DNA of 64,000 nucleotides from Megalobrama amblycephala (GCF_018812025.1 NC_063045.1:1397623-1461622); one strand, 5' to 3'; counted from the stretch's first letter, positions 24,480 through 36,599 are shown. The notes: generated from the sequence alone by a model not told the origin. A program made the numbers and translations.

Positions 24480-27400
24480 ATGTCTCGTCAGCAATCCCGG
24501 TGTTTTGTTTTTGGATGTACGAGTGAGCACAAGAGTCTTCATCTTCTCCCTGCATCTGAGCCACTGAGGACGCGGTGGATTAGTTTTATTTTTAAAGGTA
24601 AAGCGCCTGAAAATGCACCTAAACACATTTTTGTCTGCGCAAATCATTTCACTTCTGACTGCTTTATGAATGAGGGACAGTACAAGGCAGGCTTTGCTAA
24701 AAAGTTACTTATCAAGAATGGATCTGTACCGACTCTTCGTCACCCTCCAGAAGAAGTAAGTGTCACACTGTTTACATTTTTATAATTTTTTGAGCCAGTT
24801 CCACAACAAATGCAGTTAAATCTACATTGTCTTAGAGACCATATGTCTATCATCTATTTTAAACCTTGTTAATATACTGTATAACCACATGTTTGTAAAG
24901 AACAGTGTAAAGACAATAATGTAAAGACAAGACGTTAAAATGCTATGTTTATTTGCAAAGGCCAGCACATCGACACAGAGTCGTAGCACAATGGATGTTG
25001 CCGTCCAGACAGAACCATCACAGCTACACAGTGTTGGTACACAGCTTTCAATGGGGAGGCCTCAATCACACCACATGAGTATCGGTATGTTGATGGTTTT
25101 AATCATATTTGTTTTGCATAGTAGCCGTCAGTGTTGGGGTAACGCATTACAAGTAACTTTAGTTATGTAATCAGATTACTTTACCAAGTAACTTGTAAAG
25201 TAACGGATTACTTTTTCAATTTACAACAGAATATCTGTTACTTTTTCAAATAAGTAATGCAAGTAGACTAAATGTGAGCAGGCATTTACTCATCTCACTT
25301 GCACAAAAGCATTCAGTATTCCTCAAAACGATTAAAAAGTGAAATGCAATCTCAGAATTTTACGCAAACCTGTAATAATTAACTTACATAAATATACTTT
25401 TGATATTTAATCTCACTTTATTAACCATTGTCTTTGCCCCTGACCTTCAGTGATCTAATTTAACCATACTAATAAGAAAAAGGACTTTAGATTAGAATGG
25501 CAACACAGCTGAAATGTTTGTTTGAGCTGCGCCCTCTACTGTACAGGCGTAAATATGCATTTCCTTCAGCCTGATGGTGCGCTCACACCAGACGCGACTG
25601 AAACGTTAAGCGCGAGTGATTTACATGTTATGTCAATGACACGAATAGATATCCTGCGGCACGAATGACGCGATTCACGCAAATGACATGGCGTGATTCG
25701 CACAAATCGTGAAAATAGGAAAATCTTAACACTTTTTTTAATATTCGCGCCACGTTAACCAATCAGGAGTTTGCTCTAGTAGTGACGTGATTACGATATA
25801 GCAAGCAGAGGCTGAAATCTGAAACAAAAATGGAGGACAAAATCATTGTCGCTGTACGATACATCTTCGTACTTTTATAGAAACTGGAATAAAAAGGATC
25901 TTGCTTGGAAGAAAGTGAGTGAGGAGGTCGGACAATCTGGTAAGTTGTAAAAAATGCTCTTTACTCAATTTGAGCTATATATATACATATTGAGACTACA
26001 AGCTAGCTAAAGCCGGCAAATTGAGCGTATTCGCCGTATTTTACAACTACTTTCCCGCTGACGAGTTGATGTGTATATTCAGAGGAAGTGTGCAGAAACG
26101 AGACTGGAGCCGCCTCGAAGAAGCCTCTCTCATGACATGAATTTGCGTCTGTTGTGAAGTGAATTTCATGCGCAAATGAAGCGAGTAAACTTAAAATGTT
26201 CAAGCGTCCAACTATGCGTGAATAGCGTGATTTATTTGCGCAAGTCGCGTCTGGTGTGAACGCCCCATAAGGCTTATTCATTTCACTTTTTGTGTTAAAG
26301 GGCTTCAACATTTGCCAAAAATCGAACTTTTTTGTTGTTATTAAGCAACAAGCAAGCCCAGCCCAGGTGAGAAAAAAGTAACACAAAAGTAATGTAACGC
26401 AAATCACCAGAGGAAGAACCTGTAAAAATCCGTATTTACGTTGCACTCGGTTAGGACTAATATTGTAATGCCTTGCATTCATATGAGCGCTTAGACGCTA
26501 GTCGTCAGTCTATCATACACTCATAGAAATCATACGTAGCTTTCAATAACTAAAACGTGACCATGATATATTTGCTATATGAAATAATAAGTACAATATA
26601 GCTTGATGTTTGCCTGTGGATAATGCATTCAGTCAACATATATCATTATATCTCCCTAATTAATGGCGTGGCGTAACACTAAATCTTTGCTGCATTACAC
26701 ATTCCAGGTGTCCAGACAACTGTGTCCAGTTTTGACCTTAGCACAGCATCAGTGTCTCATACAGCTTTTGGAACAGTTATGACTTCCACACAGCTCAAGA
26801 CTTCATCAAAGAGACCTTGTCTTGACCTTGATGATGAAGATACCCTGCAGGAATGCTCTTCTATACTAACAGCACAAGAGACTGATGTCACATTTGACCC
26901 TGCAGAGGCAGACACATCCATAACAGAGCCAAAAGTCTTGTCGTAAGTTTCTATTATGTGCGGATGGTTTAGAATTATCTTTGTTTCATCTTTATATTCT
27001 GCTTATATGCATTTATACATTTTCAGAGCTCAAGCATCCAGTCCAGTGCAAAACATAAGTAAATATATTGTCTATGAGACCTGCATCATGGAACTGTTCG
27101 AGGTGTGCCCGGTATGTCAGCGAAGCTGTCATGTACGATCACAAAAGCTTGGGACATTTCTACGTGTGGAACAACTCTGCCGCCACTGTCATTTCTCACG
27201 GAAATGGGACAGTCAGCCAATTATGGGCAGTACTCCAGCTGGCAACCTTCACCTTTCTGCTGCTGTGTATCTCTGTGGTGCTTCATTCTTCACAATCAAA
27301 AAGGTACTCGAGTATGAAATAATTAATCACATTGTAGTTACAGATATAATGACAAAGATTATTACGTTTAGTGATTTATTTCTATAATGTTTAGCAACTT

Positions 27401-29305
27401 AACTGTTCTCTCTGTTGTCAGATATTTGCAGCAATGAAGCTACAACTTTTCAGGTATGACACCTTTCGTCACCATTCAAGAATGTGCATTGAGCCTGCTA
27501 TTGTTCACAAATGGAGAATCTGGCAGGGTGAGATGCTACAGCAGATATCTCAAAGGGAAAAAGTCATTGTTGGAGGAAGAATGAGGGCAGACTCACCAGG
27601 TATATTGTGGGAAAAGTTAGACCTTTTTTTGAGAAGAAAAAAATGCAGTCTTTTTGCACATCTGTATCTCATAATAAGGGATTATGTATCAATGTTTGTG
27701 AAGGGCACTCTGCAAAGTATGGCAGTTACACAATGATGGACCTGGAGACAAACACCTTGGTTGATGTACAACTCGTCCAGGTAAGAGAGCAGAAACAATT
27801 GTAGCAACATGAGGGAAGACTTATTAATTGGTTTTTACCCCAAAACTCATTGTACTACATTTCTTTGACAGAGCAATGAAGTTGCGGGAAGTTGTCACAT
27901 GGTGAAGGAAGGTTTGAAGAGAAGTCTCGATTTTTTGGACGCTCATGGCGTGACTCTAGACTGCATTGTGACCGACCGACATCCGCAAATACAAAAATTC
28001 CTCAGGGAGCGCAGTGTCAACCAATTCTATGATGTCGGGCACATAGAGAAAGGTATGTAACCTTACTACCATTCAAATAATTTTCAAGAGTTTTACAGAC
28101 TAATAAGTGTGATAATATTGTTACAGAGGATGTTTCTACATCACCATTAAAAATACACATAGTTGTTGTTTATTTTTTTCCGTCCACCACCTGTTATGTG
28201 TTGTTAAGCTTGTATTACATTTTAATCTCCAGGAATTTCAAAAAAGCTGGAGGTAATTTGCAAGTTGCAGGAGTGTGAAAAACTACGTAAGTGGTTATGT
28301 AGTATTAAAAATCACATCCATTGGACTGCTGCATCATCAAGCAATGGGCCTGAAAGAGTGGCTAAATGGACGTCTATATTGAACCATGTCCAAGATAAGC
28401 ACACGCATGAAGACAACAATTTTCCAGCATGTCTACATCCACCAAGGCAAAGTCGAGACAAAAACAAGTGGCTTGTTGCTGGTAAGTTGTCTGAAGAAGC
28501 AATGAAGTTACTAATAAAAAACAGCAAAACATACAGCATGTCTTTTTTTTTTTAATGCTTATTCAATTCCTTTTTCTGACTAGTACAATAGAATAACATT
28601 TCCAATTATTTAGGATCTCTGGCCTTTTTCAAGTTGGAGAAAGTTCTCTCCAACAAGAGAATTTTAAAGGATGTAGCCAAGCTAAGTCCTCACCACCAGA
28701 CCTCAAACATTGAGGTTTTCCACAGAGTCATACTGCGGTTTGCACCCAAAAATGTGGTCTTTCCATTTCTGGGAATGTTGTGCAGGTAATGTAGTTGTTG
28801 TAAAATTAAATTCACATTTGAATACACTGTTGTCATGGTATGCTGAAAATATATTTTTTGCTTTCAGACTGTACCTGGCTGCACTACATTACAATGAGAA
28901 TATCGGGCATCCTCAAGCCACAACAGCAGCAGGTCAACCGCAGTTCAAAATGACCTTTCCAAAGGCCAAGAAGGGAGAATACAGAGCCAGAGAAGTGAAG
29001 ACACACGAAACTTTCAGTATGTATAACCAGAGTTTACTTACTTACTAATTATATAATAGAAATGTACTTTTATTGCACTTTTCCTTACAAGGAATGTCAG
29101 AACTATTTACAAATAAAAAATTTCATTTTGCACAGGATATGTGGATGACCTGCTGGACCTCATATTTGATCAAGTCTTTGTGGATCCTGCACCATACATG
29201 GAAAAGGTCTTGAGGATCCCCATACCACCTCCATTGTGTGTAGAGTACGACCGACCTGAGAAGGAGGACGCCATCTCCAGCAGGGCATCACATTTTAATC
29301 TATAG
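24480..29305 (+). CDS. THAP-domain Kolobok-like transposase, 11 exons, 695 codons
   Basis: Exons read as 24480-24755, 24961-25084, 26708-26942, 27027-27303, 27422-27599, 27704-27780, 27872-28052, 28233-28481, 28614-28785, 28868-29016 and 29136-29305. Every intron is GT-AG, all phases agree, and the summed length of 2088 nt gives 695 residues and a stop. Residues 1-92 are a THAP DNA-binding domain: C8, C13, C53, H56, conserved W33 and VPTL at 83-86. Residues 239-266 hold a second zinc module (CPVC...CRHC). Acidic residues in DDE-like contexts are D361 (RADSPGH), D424 (VTDRHPQ) and E566 (SNIEVFH); this triad is inferred by position and by resemblance to THAP-containing fish transposases. Start chosen at AACAATG just before the THAP domain. 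Intron 2 (1.6 kb) contains other transposons. The gene lies in sense within intron 1 of the ZNF-C unit. It is either a live transposase source or a candidate domesticated gene. Confidence 0.82.
25123..26420. mobile_element. Dispersed transposon in THAP-gene intron 2, split by a Harbinger element
   Basis: Starts AGTGTTGGGGTAACGCATTA, a terminus common in fish repeats, with scattered AAGTAAC words on both sides. The right part (26350-26420) still shows AAGTAATGTAACGC. The centre is occupied by the 25576-26266 element. The right boundary is uncertain. Confidence 0.5.
25576..26266 (+). mobile_element. PIF/Harbinger-like element with MADF exon fragment
   Basis: The left terminus GGTGCGCTCACACCAGACGC is matched by the inverted right terminus, which reads GGGGCGTTCACACCAGACGC on the other strand. 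Inside, 25830-25940 encodes pieces of a MADF (Myb/SANT-like) domain ([19 protein letters not shown]) ending at a splice donor (TCTG|GTAAG). MADF proteins partner Harbinger transposases. No transposase is present, and the frame upstream of YRNWN is broken, so this is a non-autonomous derivative. A clear target duplication was not seen. Confidence 0.65.
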
Positions 29306-30312
29306 GTGGTCGAAAACCAACATGGCTGCCCTGGGCATCGGGAAACATCGCGAATCCTCAGGACCTCACAAGCTGGAATCACAAGTCGTACACTCCATCC
29401 CAGGAATCCCCAGCATCAACTCACAAAGCTCAGAAAAGCTACAAGACGCACAGTGCGCATAAGTCGCCAACTTTCTGCAGTCAATAGCTACAGACCTCCA
29501 AACTTTGTGTGGCCTTCAGATTAGCTCAAGAACAGTGCGTAGAGAGCTTCATGGAATGGGTTTCCATGGCCGAGCAGCTGCATCCAAGCCTTACATCACC
29601 AAGTGCAATGCAAAGCGTCGGATGCAGTGGTGTAAAGCACACTGCCACTGGACTCTAGAGCAGTGGAGATGTCTTCTCTGGAGTGACAAATGCTGGAGTG
29701 CTGGCAATCCGATGGACGAGTCTGGGTTTGGCGGTTGCCAGGAGAATGGTACTTGCCTGACTGCATTGTGTCAAGTGTAATGTTTGGTGGAGGGGGGTTG
29801 TTTTTCAGGGGTTGGGCTTGACCCTTAGTTCCAGTGAAAGGAACTCTTAATGCTTCAGAATACCAAGACATTTTGGACAATTTCATGCTCCCAACTTTGT
29901 GGGAACAGTTTGGGGATGACCCTTCCTGTTCCAACATGACTGTGCACCAGTGCACAAAGCAAGGTCCATAAAGACATGGATGAGTTAGTTTTGTGTGGAG
30001 GAACTTGACTGGCCTGCACAGAGTCCTGACCTCAACCCCATAGACACCTTTGGGATGAATTAGAGCGGAGACTGTGAGCCAGGCCTTCTTGCCAACATCA
30101 CTGCCTGACCTCACAAATGTGCTTCTAGAAAAATGGTCAAAAATTCCCATAAACACACTCCTAAACCTTGTGGAAAGCCTTCCCAGAAGAGTTGAGGCTG
30201 TTATAGCTGCAAAGGGTGGGCCAACTCCATATTAAACCCTACGAATTAAGAATGGGATGTCATTAAAGTTCATGTGCACGTAAAGGCAGGCGTCCCAAAA
30301 CTTTTCGCAATG
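29306..30312 (+). pseudogene. Tc1-like transposase relic
   Basis: Multiple frames carry successive Tc1-family segments: RTVRISRQLSA, then SSRTVRRELHGMGFHGRAAA, KRRMQWCKAHCHWTLEQWR, WSDK in place of the usual WSDE-type motif, WPAQSPDLNP near 30010, and ESLPRRVEAV just before the 3' end. It ends in AAGGCAGGCGTCCC..GCAATGTA, a typical Tc1 right terminus with TA. No left terminus is present, so the copy is 5'-truncated next to the THAP-gene stop codon. Many stops and frameshifts; dead. Confidence 0.85.
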
Positions 30313-30679
30313 TAATACATCTATGCACGTCGTCTGGAGATTTAGTATGTGATATTTAATACATCTTGGCACAGTTTATTTTTTGATAAACATCAGTTTT
30401 AAGTTTATTTGTAATCGTTTTTGATCATTGTCTGTGTAAATTATGCAAATAAAGAAATTTATATTATGCAATTTGTCATACGAATTTATTAGAGCAAATA
30501 AGTCATTGAACATGACACAACAGTACCCCTCACATAAATGTGATGTCGTTATAGTGCATAGTTAACGTTTTATCCGTATTTGTGTGCGTATGTCATTTTG
30601 TTAAAGCGCATAGTGCTACACCCTCTTCTGAAGATGGGGAGGGAAAAACTGCAGCTCATTTGCATTTTTTTTTTTACAG
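30313..30679. other. Sequence between the Tc1 relic and the ZNF-C leader exon
   Basis: AT-rich, with a long T tract (30667-30675) that forms the polypyrimidine tract of the following acceptor. No right terminus matching the Kolobok left end was found here. Confidence 0.5.
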
Positions 30680-30863
30680 ATCTGCTCCTCCTCTTTCAGT
30701 GAAGCTCCTCCCACTGCAATTCACCAATAAATGCTGGAATATTCCCATCAGTCTACAAGTGAAGACAAGCATCAAACCATCAGGAAGAGCTGAAATCTGC
30801 AAAGTTTATTGATGGACAGTGAGAAGATGAGAGATCCAGAACACTGCAGAATGAAACAAAGAG
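30680..30863 (+). CDS. Leader exon of ZNF-C (uORF and start codon)
   Basis: The acceptor TTTTTACAG ends at 30679. The donor is AAAGAG|GTTGGT at 30864. The coding part starts at ATG 30812 (MDSEKMRDPEHCRMKQR) and ends after one base of the next codon. This is phase 1 and fits the 33560 exon exactly, forming an Asp codon at the junction. The exon is nearly identical to 41526-41727. MRDPE.. is a leader widely seen in fish ZNF families. A second in-frame ATG at 30827 matches the start available in the sister exon. Confidence 0.78.
30731..30793 (+). promoter_or_regulatory. Conserved upstream ORF, 20 codons
   Basis: ATG 30731 to TGA 30791-30793, starting MLEYSHQ and ending IRKS, lies 18 bases before the main start in the mature message. 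The copy at 41577-41639 has the same length and differs by one residue (Lys to Glu). A 5' leader uORF like this commonly dampens translation. Such a role is inference. Confidence 0.55.
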
Positions 30864-31083
30864 GTTGGTGTTTATTCCTGATTCTTCATTCATGAGGCTG
30901 AAGAACAATAAGGTTATAAAGCAGTTAATCAGATTTAGTGTTTCTAGTAAGAAAAAAAAACTTTTTTAAATCAATAAATGAAATGGGACACTTTCTACCG
31001 TCGTGTGAAAAAGAAAGTACGCCCTTTTGGATTCTATTGTTTTATGTATAATAAAGAATCATCTGGTCCTTGGCAGGTCATAA

Positions 31084-31340
31084 AGGGTTAGTTCACCAAA
31101 AAATGAAATTATCCCATGATTTACTCACCCTCAAGCCATCCTAGGTGTATATGACTTTCTTCTTTCAGCTGAACACAGTTATATTAAAAAAATATCCTGG
31201 CTCTTCCCAACTTTGAAATGGGAAGTAAAGGTAACTTATATTTTGAAGCCCAAAAAATGATGGATGGATAGATGGATGGATGGATGGATGATCCATCATA
31301 AAAGTAATCCATATGGCTCCAGAGGGATAATAAAGGCCCT
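31084..31340. mobile_element. Dispersed DNA-transposon fragment (related to 19650)
   Basis: AAAGGGTTAGTTCACCAAAA followed by AAGCCATCCTAGGTGTATAT parallels the 19650 copy. A GATG tetranucleotide microsatellite (31257-31292) sits inside. Confidence 0.6.
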
Positions 31341-31421
31341 CTGAAATGAAGCGATGCGTTTTCGTAAGAAAAATATCCTTATTTATAACTATTTTGCTGG
31401 TCTGCAGCATTCAGGTGTGTA

Positions 31422-32954
31422 CACTGCATTCCAAATTATTATGCAAGTGACATATCAGTAAGATTTCAGTAGAATAAACATTCAGATTTTAGTTTTTCTA
31501 AGAAAATGTTTTTTTGTTTATTTATCAATGTCTTTTTAGATAACTGGTATCAATCTCAGACAAAATAATTTGCCAGGTCTATGGAAACCCTACTTAGAGG
31601 TTGTTCCACATTATTAAGCAAGTCACAGTTCTCATGCAATATGGGGAGGCAGAAAGATCTTTCTGAAGATAAAAAGCATGAAATGGTGCAATGTTGTGCA
31701 AAAGGCATGAAAACAACTAATATTGTGTGAAACTGAATGGAGATTATCAAATTATCATAAGATTTGTGAGTGATTTAGAGAACAGCAGAACTCAGTCAGA
31801 TAAAGGCTTATTGAGGAAAGTTCCTGTCAAAAAATGTAATTGTATTAAAAGGGCAGTTATAAAAAAAAGCCAGTGTTGAGCAGCAAACAGGTATTTGAAG
31901 CTGCTGGTGCCTCTGGAGTCTCAAGAAGCTCTTCATGCAGGCTGGCAGTTGTGCGTAAAGATGCATTTCAGCCACTCCAAACCAAACCTCACAAAGAGAA
32001 TCATTTACAGTGGGTTTAGAAATACATGAAGACTCATTTTTAAATAGTTTTATTCTCTGACTAATGACGTACTACAATGGATGGATTTCTGGATGTTTGG
32101 TGAATGGCCACCACGTTCCAACAAGACTGCGACGTCAGCAAGGAGCTGGTGGGTGATGATTTGGGCTGGAATACTGGGAAGTGAGATGGAGGGTATTAAA
32201 ATTACTTTTGCAAGATATGTGGAGCTCATAACTGGCCATTTTCAGCTATGGTATAAAAAGAAGGAGAGTGCATAGTACAATGCACTATTTGTACAATGCA
32301 CTATGCACTATCCCATGCTGCAAAAAACACCACAGCAATAAAACTGTTTGAAAATGTATTTCTACACCCACTGTAAATGTTTCTCTTTGTGAGGTTTGGT
32401 TAGTGGTGTCTAAAATGCATCTTTACGCACAACTGCCAGCCTGCATGGAGAGCTTCTTGAGACTCCAGAGACACCAGCAGCTTCAAATACCTGTTTGCTG
32501 CTCAACACTGGCTTTTTTATAACTGCCCTTTTAATACAATTAATTTTTTTGATAGGAACTTTAATTAATAAGCCTTTATCTGACCGAGTTCTGCTGTGCT
32601 TTAAATCACTCACAAAACTTATGATAATTTGATAATCTCCATTCAGTTTCACACAATATTAGTTGTTTTCATGCCTTTTGCACAACATTGCACCATTTCA
32701 TGCTTTTCATCTTCAGAAAGATCTTTCTTCCCCATATTGCATGAGAACTGTGACTTGCTTAATAATGTGGAACAACCTCTAAAAAGGGTTTCCATAGATC
32801 TGGCAAATTATTTTGTCTGAGATTGATACCAGTTATCTAAAAAGACATGGATAAATAAACAAACAAACATTTTCTTAGAAAAACTAAAATCTTGATGTTT
32901 ATTGTACTGAAATCTTACTGATATGTCAATTGCATAAAAATTTTGAACGCAGTG
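31422..32954. mobile_element. Tc1/mariner-type fold-back element, about 550-bp arms
   Basis: Flanked by TA (31420-31421 and 32955-32956), with ends CACTGCATTCCAAATTATTA and its inverted counterpart. The left arm (31422 to about 31975) reappears inverted at about 32407-32954. Both arms contain the start of a transposase (MGRQKDLSEDKKHEMVQCC in the left arm). The spacer (about 31980-32400) holds a middle transposase fragment (SARSWWVMIWAGILGSE). Neither strand encodes a full enzyme; frames are interrupted. The long inverted duplication probably arose during aberrant transposition or repair. Confidence 0.8.
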
Positions 32955-33310
32955 TATTAAAACAGTGCCAAGGAGGAAATACATCAGCAATGAAAGCGAT
33001 TTGCACTACACTGGCCAGAGCAAAGTATAGTTTTCAAAAGATTTAGCGGGAGTTCTTTATGTCTAGTCATTTGATGCCCTCTTTCTATTGGCCGCGCAGG
33101 TAATCGTCACATATCGCAGCTGTGAAAGTTAAACTATTTTGAACTCTGACCACAGCATCTGCGCAAGCTCGTCAATGGTGCGCTCCGCTTGCATGTGCTT
33201 TGGTCGACACAGCAACAAACCGTCCTCGCGCGGTGCAAACCATTGAAATAAATGGGTTTAATAATGCAGTTGTGCCGTTGTCACGTCATGTGTGAAAGGG
33301 CCTTAACACT
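32955..33310. other. Repeat-derived sequence, GC-richer
   Basis: The tail GTGTGAAAGGGCCTTAA near 33290 is a typical non-autonomous transposon end, but the other end was not recognised. Confidence 0.4.
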
Positions 33311-33559
33311 ATTGTCTACTTTTTTAATGTTAATATTATGCTAAATAATTATGGAGTTAATCAAACATTTAATAGTTTTTGCTACAGAACCATATTTGTG
33401 CTGAGAATGTTTTAAAAGTAATAACTGGAAGATCAATGTACCTCATACATGGAAAGAGATTTATAAAACTGCATCAAAAGGATGATAATTTAATGTAGCT
33501 GTGGCTACTTTCATGTCAGATTTCTCTGATTTTTTTTTTTTAATTTAATTTCATTTCAG

Positions 33560-34587
33560 ATGTGTTGCTGAAGAATGAGGAGAGTGAAGAGGAGGAGAAA
33601 CATGTCAAAACTGCAGAACAAATTCACTCACAGACTGAAAGTGTTTCTTTACCTAAAAAGAAGTGTTTCACTTGCTGTCAGTGTGGAAAGAGTTTCAAAT
33701 ACAAACAGACTTTAAAGGTTCACATGACGATTCACACTGGAGAGAAACCGTTCACATGTGATCAATGTGAGAAGAGTTTCAGACTACAAGTTCACCTTAA
33801 GGAACACATGAGGATCCACACTGGAGAGAAACGGTTCACATGTGATCAGTGTGGAAAGAGTTTCACATACAATCAGAGTCTCAAGATTCACATGAGGACC
33901 CACACTGGAGAGAAACCGTTCACATGTGATCAGTGTTGGAAGAGTTTTAGTAAACAATCACACCTTAAGGAACACATGAGGATCCACACTGGAGAGAAAT
34001 GGTTCACATGTGATCAGTGTGGGAAGAGTTTCACACTCAAAAAGAATCTCAAGGATCACATAAGGATCCACACTGGAGAGAGACCGTTCACATGTGATCA
34101 GTGTGGAGAGAGTTTTAGACAACGAGGAACCCTTAAGGAACACATAAACAAGCACACTGGAGAGAAACTGCATGAATGTGATCAATGTGGCAAAACATTT
34201 TTGAGGGCTTCAGGCCTGAAGGTCCACCTGAAAGTTCATTCACAGGAGAAACCACATTCATGTTCTCTGTGTGGAAAGAGTTTTTCACATCTGTACAGTT
34301 TAAAAGAACATCAGAATAGACATACTGGTGTAAGAAATCACGTGTGCTCTGAGTGTGGGAAGAGTTTTATTACCACTTTAGGCTTGAATCGGCACCAGAG
34401 GATTCACACTGGAGAGAAACCTTACAAGTGTTCACACTGCGACAAGAGATTCAGTCAGTCAGCATATAAGAAAACACACGAGTTGGTCCACACTGGAGAG
34501 AAACCATTTCACTGCACTGTATGTGGGAAGAGCTTCATTCGTTCATCTTCTCTAAGCAGGCATGCAAAAAAAAATCACAGTAAGTAG
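33560..34587 (+). CDS. C2H2 zinc-finger protein, terminal exon (ZNF-C)
   Basis: The acceptor TTTCAG ends at 33559. The first two bases complete an Asp codon from the leader exon at 30863, then VLLKNEESEEEEKHVKT. Eleven C2H2 fingers follow with TGEKP linkers. Finger 10 (SQSAYKKTH) has Lys at the usual core Leu. The exon ends NHSK-stop at 34585-34587. With the leader exon the protein is about 359 residues, a normal size for this family, and no lesion is present. Expected nuclear DNA-binding regulator with target unknown. Fingers 2-6 share FTCDQC-type starts but have distinct helices, unlike the homogenised ZNF-A array. Transcription would start at the 21422 promoter. Confidence 0.88.
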
Positions 34588-35454
34588 ACCTTCAGATCCA
34601 GTGAAGCCGCATCCTCGCAAACATGACATAAAAACGTCGAACAATAAAATCTGTTCAATACGGAAACTATTCCAATACTTCTTTCTGCAATATTGATACA
34701 CCAATACCAGATGCGATGCGCTTTCATTTCATTCGGTCGTCTCATTCACTCCAGTTAAATAGTATTGGTGTGACCACGTCTGATTTTTGGTGCGGGATTG
34801 CGCATAATTACTCAATTTCGCACTCACATCCAGAGCGCATACACATAATTAAACTGCCTCTGACATACAAGTGTTAAAACTAGCTCTTTTCACTGCTTTT
34901 TAATGGTCAAATACAAAATTATGTCACAATGCCCATCTTGGTAAACAGTCATAAACAGTTCAGGAAGAATGTGTCATGTGTCAGGTCTTAAAGGGACAGC
35001 AGCCTAATAAACATGCCACTCTCTATGTTGTTAATGTTAATCAAACAACAAAAGACAAAGTGAAAATCACTAACTGCTCTTGAGGGCGAATACATCTTGG
35101 GCTAATTTTCATTTGAAAGTGAAATAATCCTTTGCCTTGTGTAAATTTGGTTATTCTGTATTTAATTTTTACAATGATTATCCAGTGTTATTTTAAATAT
35201 AACTTTGTTTCTTTATTTAGTTTCTTACCTGGATACTACTGTTAGACCTACCTAAAAAAATAAAAAACATGCAAACCCCACTCAGAAAGGACTCTGGCTA
35301 CTGGTGACCTTGTTGTTGTAAGTCAACAGCGCTACCCTCTGTGCCGCCATGTAAATGAACTGCCAAAACACATAAAAAGTATTCCGTTTTTAGTTGATAA
35401 TGGTGTCATGTAGAAGGCCCCTAAATCTGGCCTAACTAGCCACAATGATTGACA
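34588..35454. other. 3' flank of ZNF-C, no gene recognised
   Basis: Mixed sequence with a repeat-like GC-rich patch near 35275-35360. Nothing coding was recognised. Confidence 0.4.
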
Positions 35455-35960
35455 GGACAAAGAAACATTTAAATTTGTCGCAGTGAATAATTTTCAGTAC
35501 CAGCAGTTTTGAACTGTGAGATTCAGATCATCTCAAAGATGGAGTTCTTTCCCAAAGAACCTCATCTAAATGTTTTATTCTTGTATATCATTTTGATATA
35601 AATTATATCATTATGCTACAATTTTCATTTTATGTTGAACTGAGCTGGATGATGAAATCAGTTTATTTTTTGCAGAACTGGTTTATAGATGAAATTAATT
35701 AATTCAGTAATTAATGATCTTTACATTGGAACTGAATCAACTCTGAACTGACTTCAAGCTGAAATGCATAATTTTTCTGTTAACACTGTAAAGCTTCTTT
35801 GTATTATATAAAGTGTTATATAAATAAAGGTGACTTGACTTATGCATATGTATCAGTTGTAATTTGTTTACACTTTTATTGAGGAAAGTAGAAGGTTTAT
35901 TTTTAATTTGTTCTTCTTTGTTGTTTTTAAAACTAGTATTCTACATTTGAAATGGATCAA
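35455..35960 (+). terminator. Recurrent ZNF 3' block
   Basis: GACAAAGAAACATTTAAATT..GTCGCAGTGAATAATTTT, a degenerate version of the block at 5601 and 18685. It includes the later parts shared with 5717-5900 (GTATCAGTTGTAATTTGTTTAC). An unrelated insert (about 35640-35840) interrupts it. Confidence 0.5.
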
Positions 35961-36599
35961 ATCCTTTTGTCAAAGTTGTCCTAAAACCTTCTTCCAACTT
36001 TGATTAACTATTTTGATCCACTTAAAATGTTGACTACTATGATTTCAAACCCTTTCATAGTTTCACCCTACACTGCATCGCTGACGCTATAAGAACACCT
36101 CCGGTGTGACGATTGTCTGAAGCCCTAATACCATCACGTCAATATAGTGGTGCAGGTATAACGTCTGAATATGGAAGACTAATTTGCTGGTTCCTTCAAG
36201 ATTTTCCTATGGGGTTTTATAATCGTTTTTTTAAATTCATGAGTAAAATAAGGTCTGTAGTAAACATAACTTTTTGTTCTACAAAGTAAACATAAATTGT
36301 AAAGCAGTTGTTTATTTTTGAAAATGTAGGTTTCTAATAAGTAAGTTTATAATAACGTTTGGGGTGTGAGTGTGTGCAGTTTATGTTGTAGAAAAAAAAA
36401 GTCAAAGTATCGCCAAGTTAAACGTATACCACAGTCTTCCAGGTTCTGATGTTGTATCTGCACCACTCGATTCATTAGCCAGTGACGCTTTGCCCAAGCT
36501 TCACTTAATGGCCTGTTTGATTGTTGACACTCTGAAGGTCTGAAATTTAAAGTGTTGTGCTCTAGGCTCACTTCTTTTTGAGGAGAGAAGGGTGTTCAG

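Larger units (their letters stand above)
24255..29305 (+). mobile_element. Kolobok-type DNA transposon, left end plus full transposase gene
   Basis: TTAA at 24251-24254 precedes the terminus AGGGCACCCATTATGC, about 225 bp upstream of the transposase start codon. TTAA and AGG ends match the non-autonomous elements in the window in style but not in full sequence. The matching right inverted terminus was not found downstream; a Tc1-like relic begins right after the stop codon. The element therefore looks right-truncated and probably cannot move in cis, though its protein-coding gene is open. Confidence 0.7.

Noticed and set aside
24429..24647. Minus-strand ORFs opposite THAP exon 1
   Set aside because: Shadow frames of a well-supported coding exon.
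26003..26482. 159-codon minus-strand ORF
   Set aside because: Spans the right end of the Harbinger element and its flank; composition-driven.
27068..27322. Alternative frames over THAP-gene exon 4 (27068-27322, 27105-27317)
   Set aside because: They overlap the exon whose frame is fixed by flanking phases and the CxxC motifs.
29596..30156. 186-codon minus-strand ORF
   Set aside because: Antisense of the Tc1 transposase relic.
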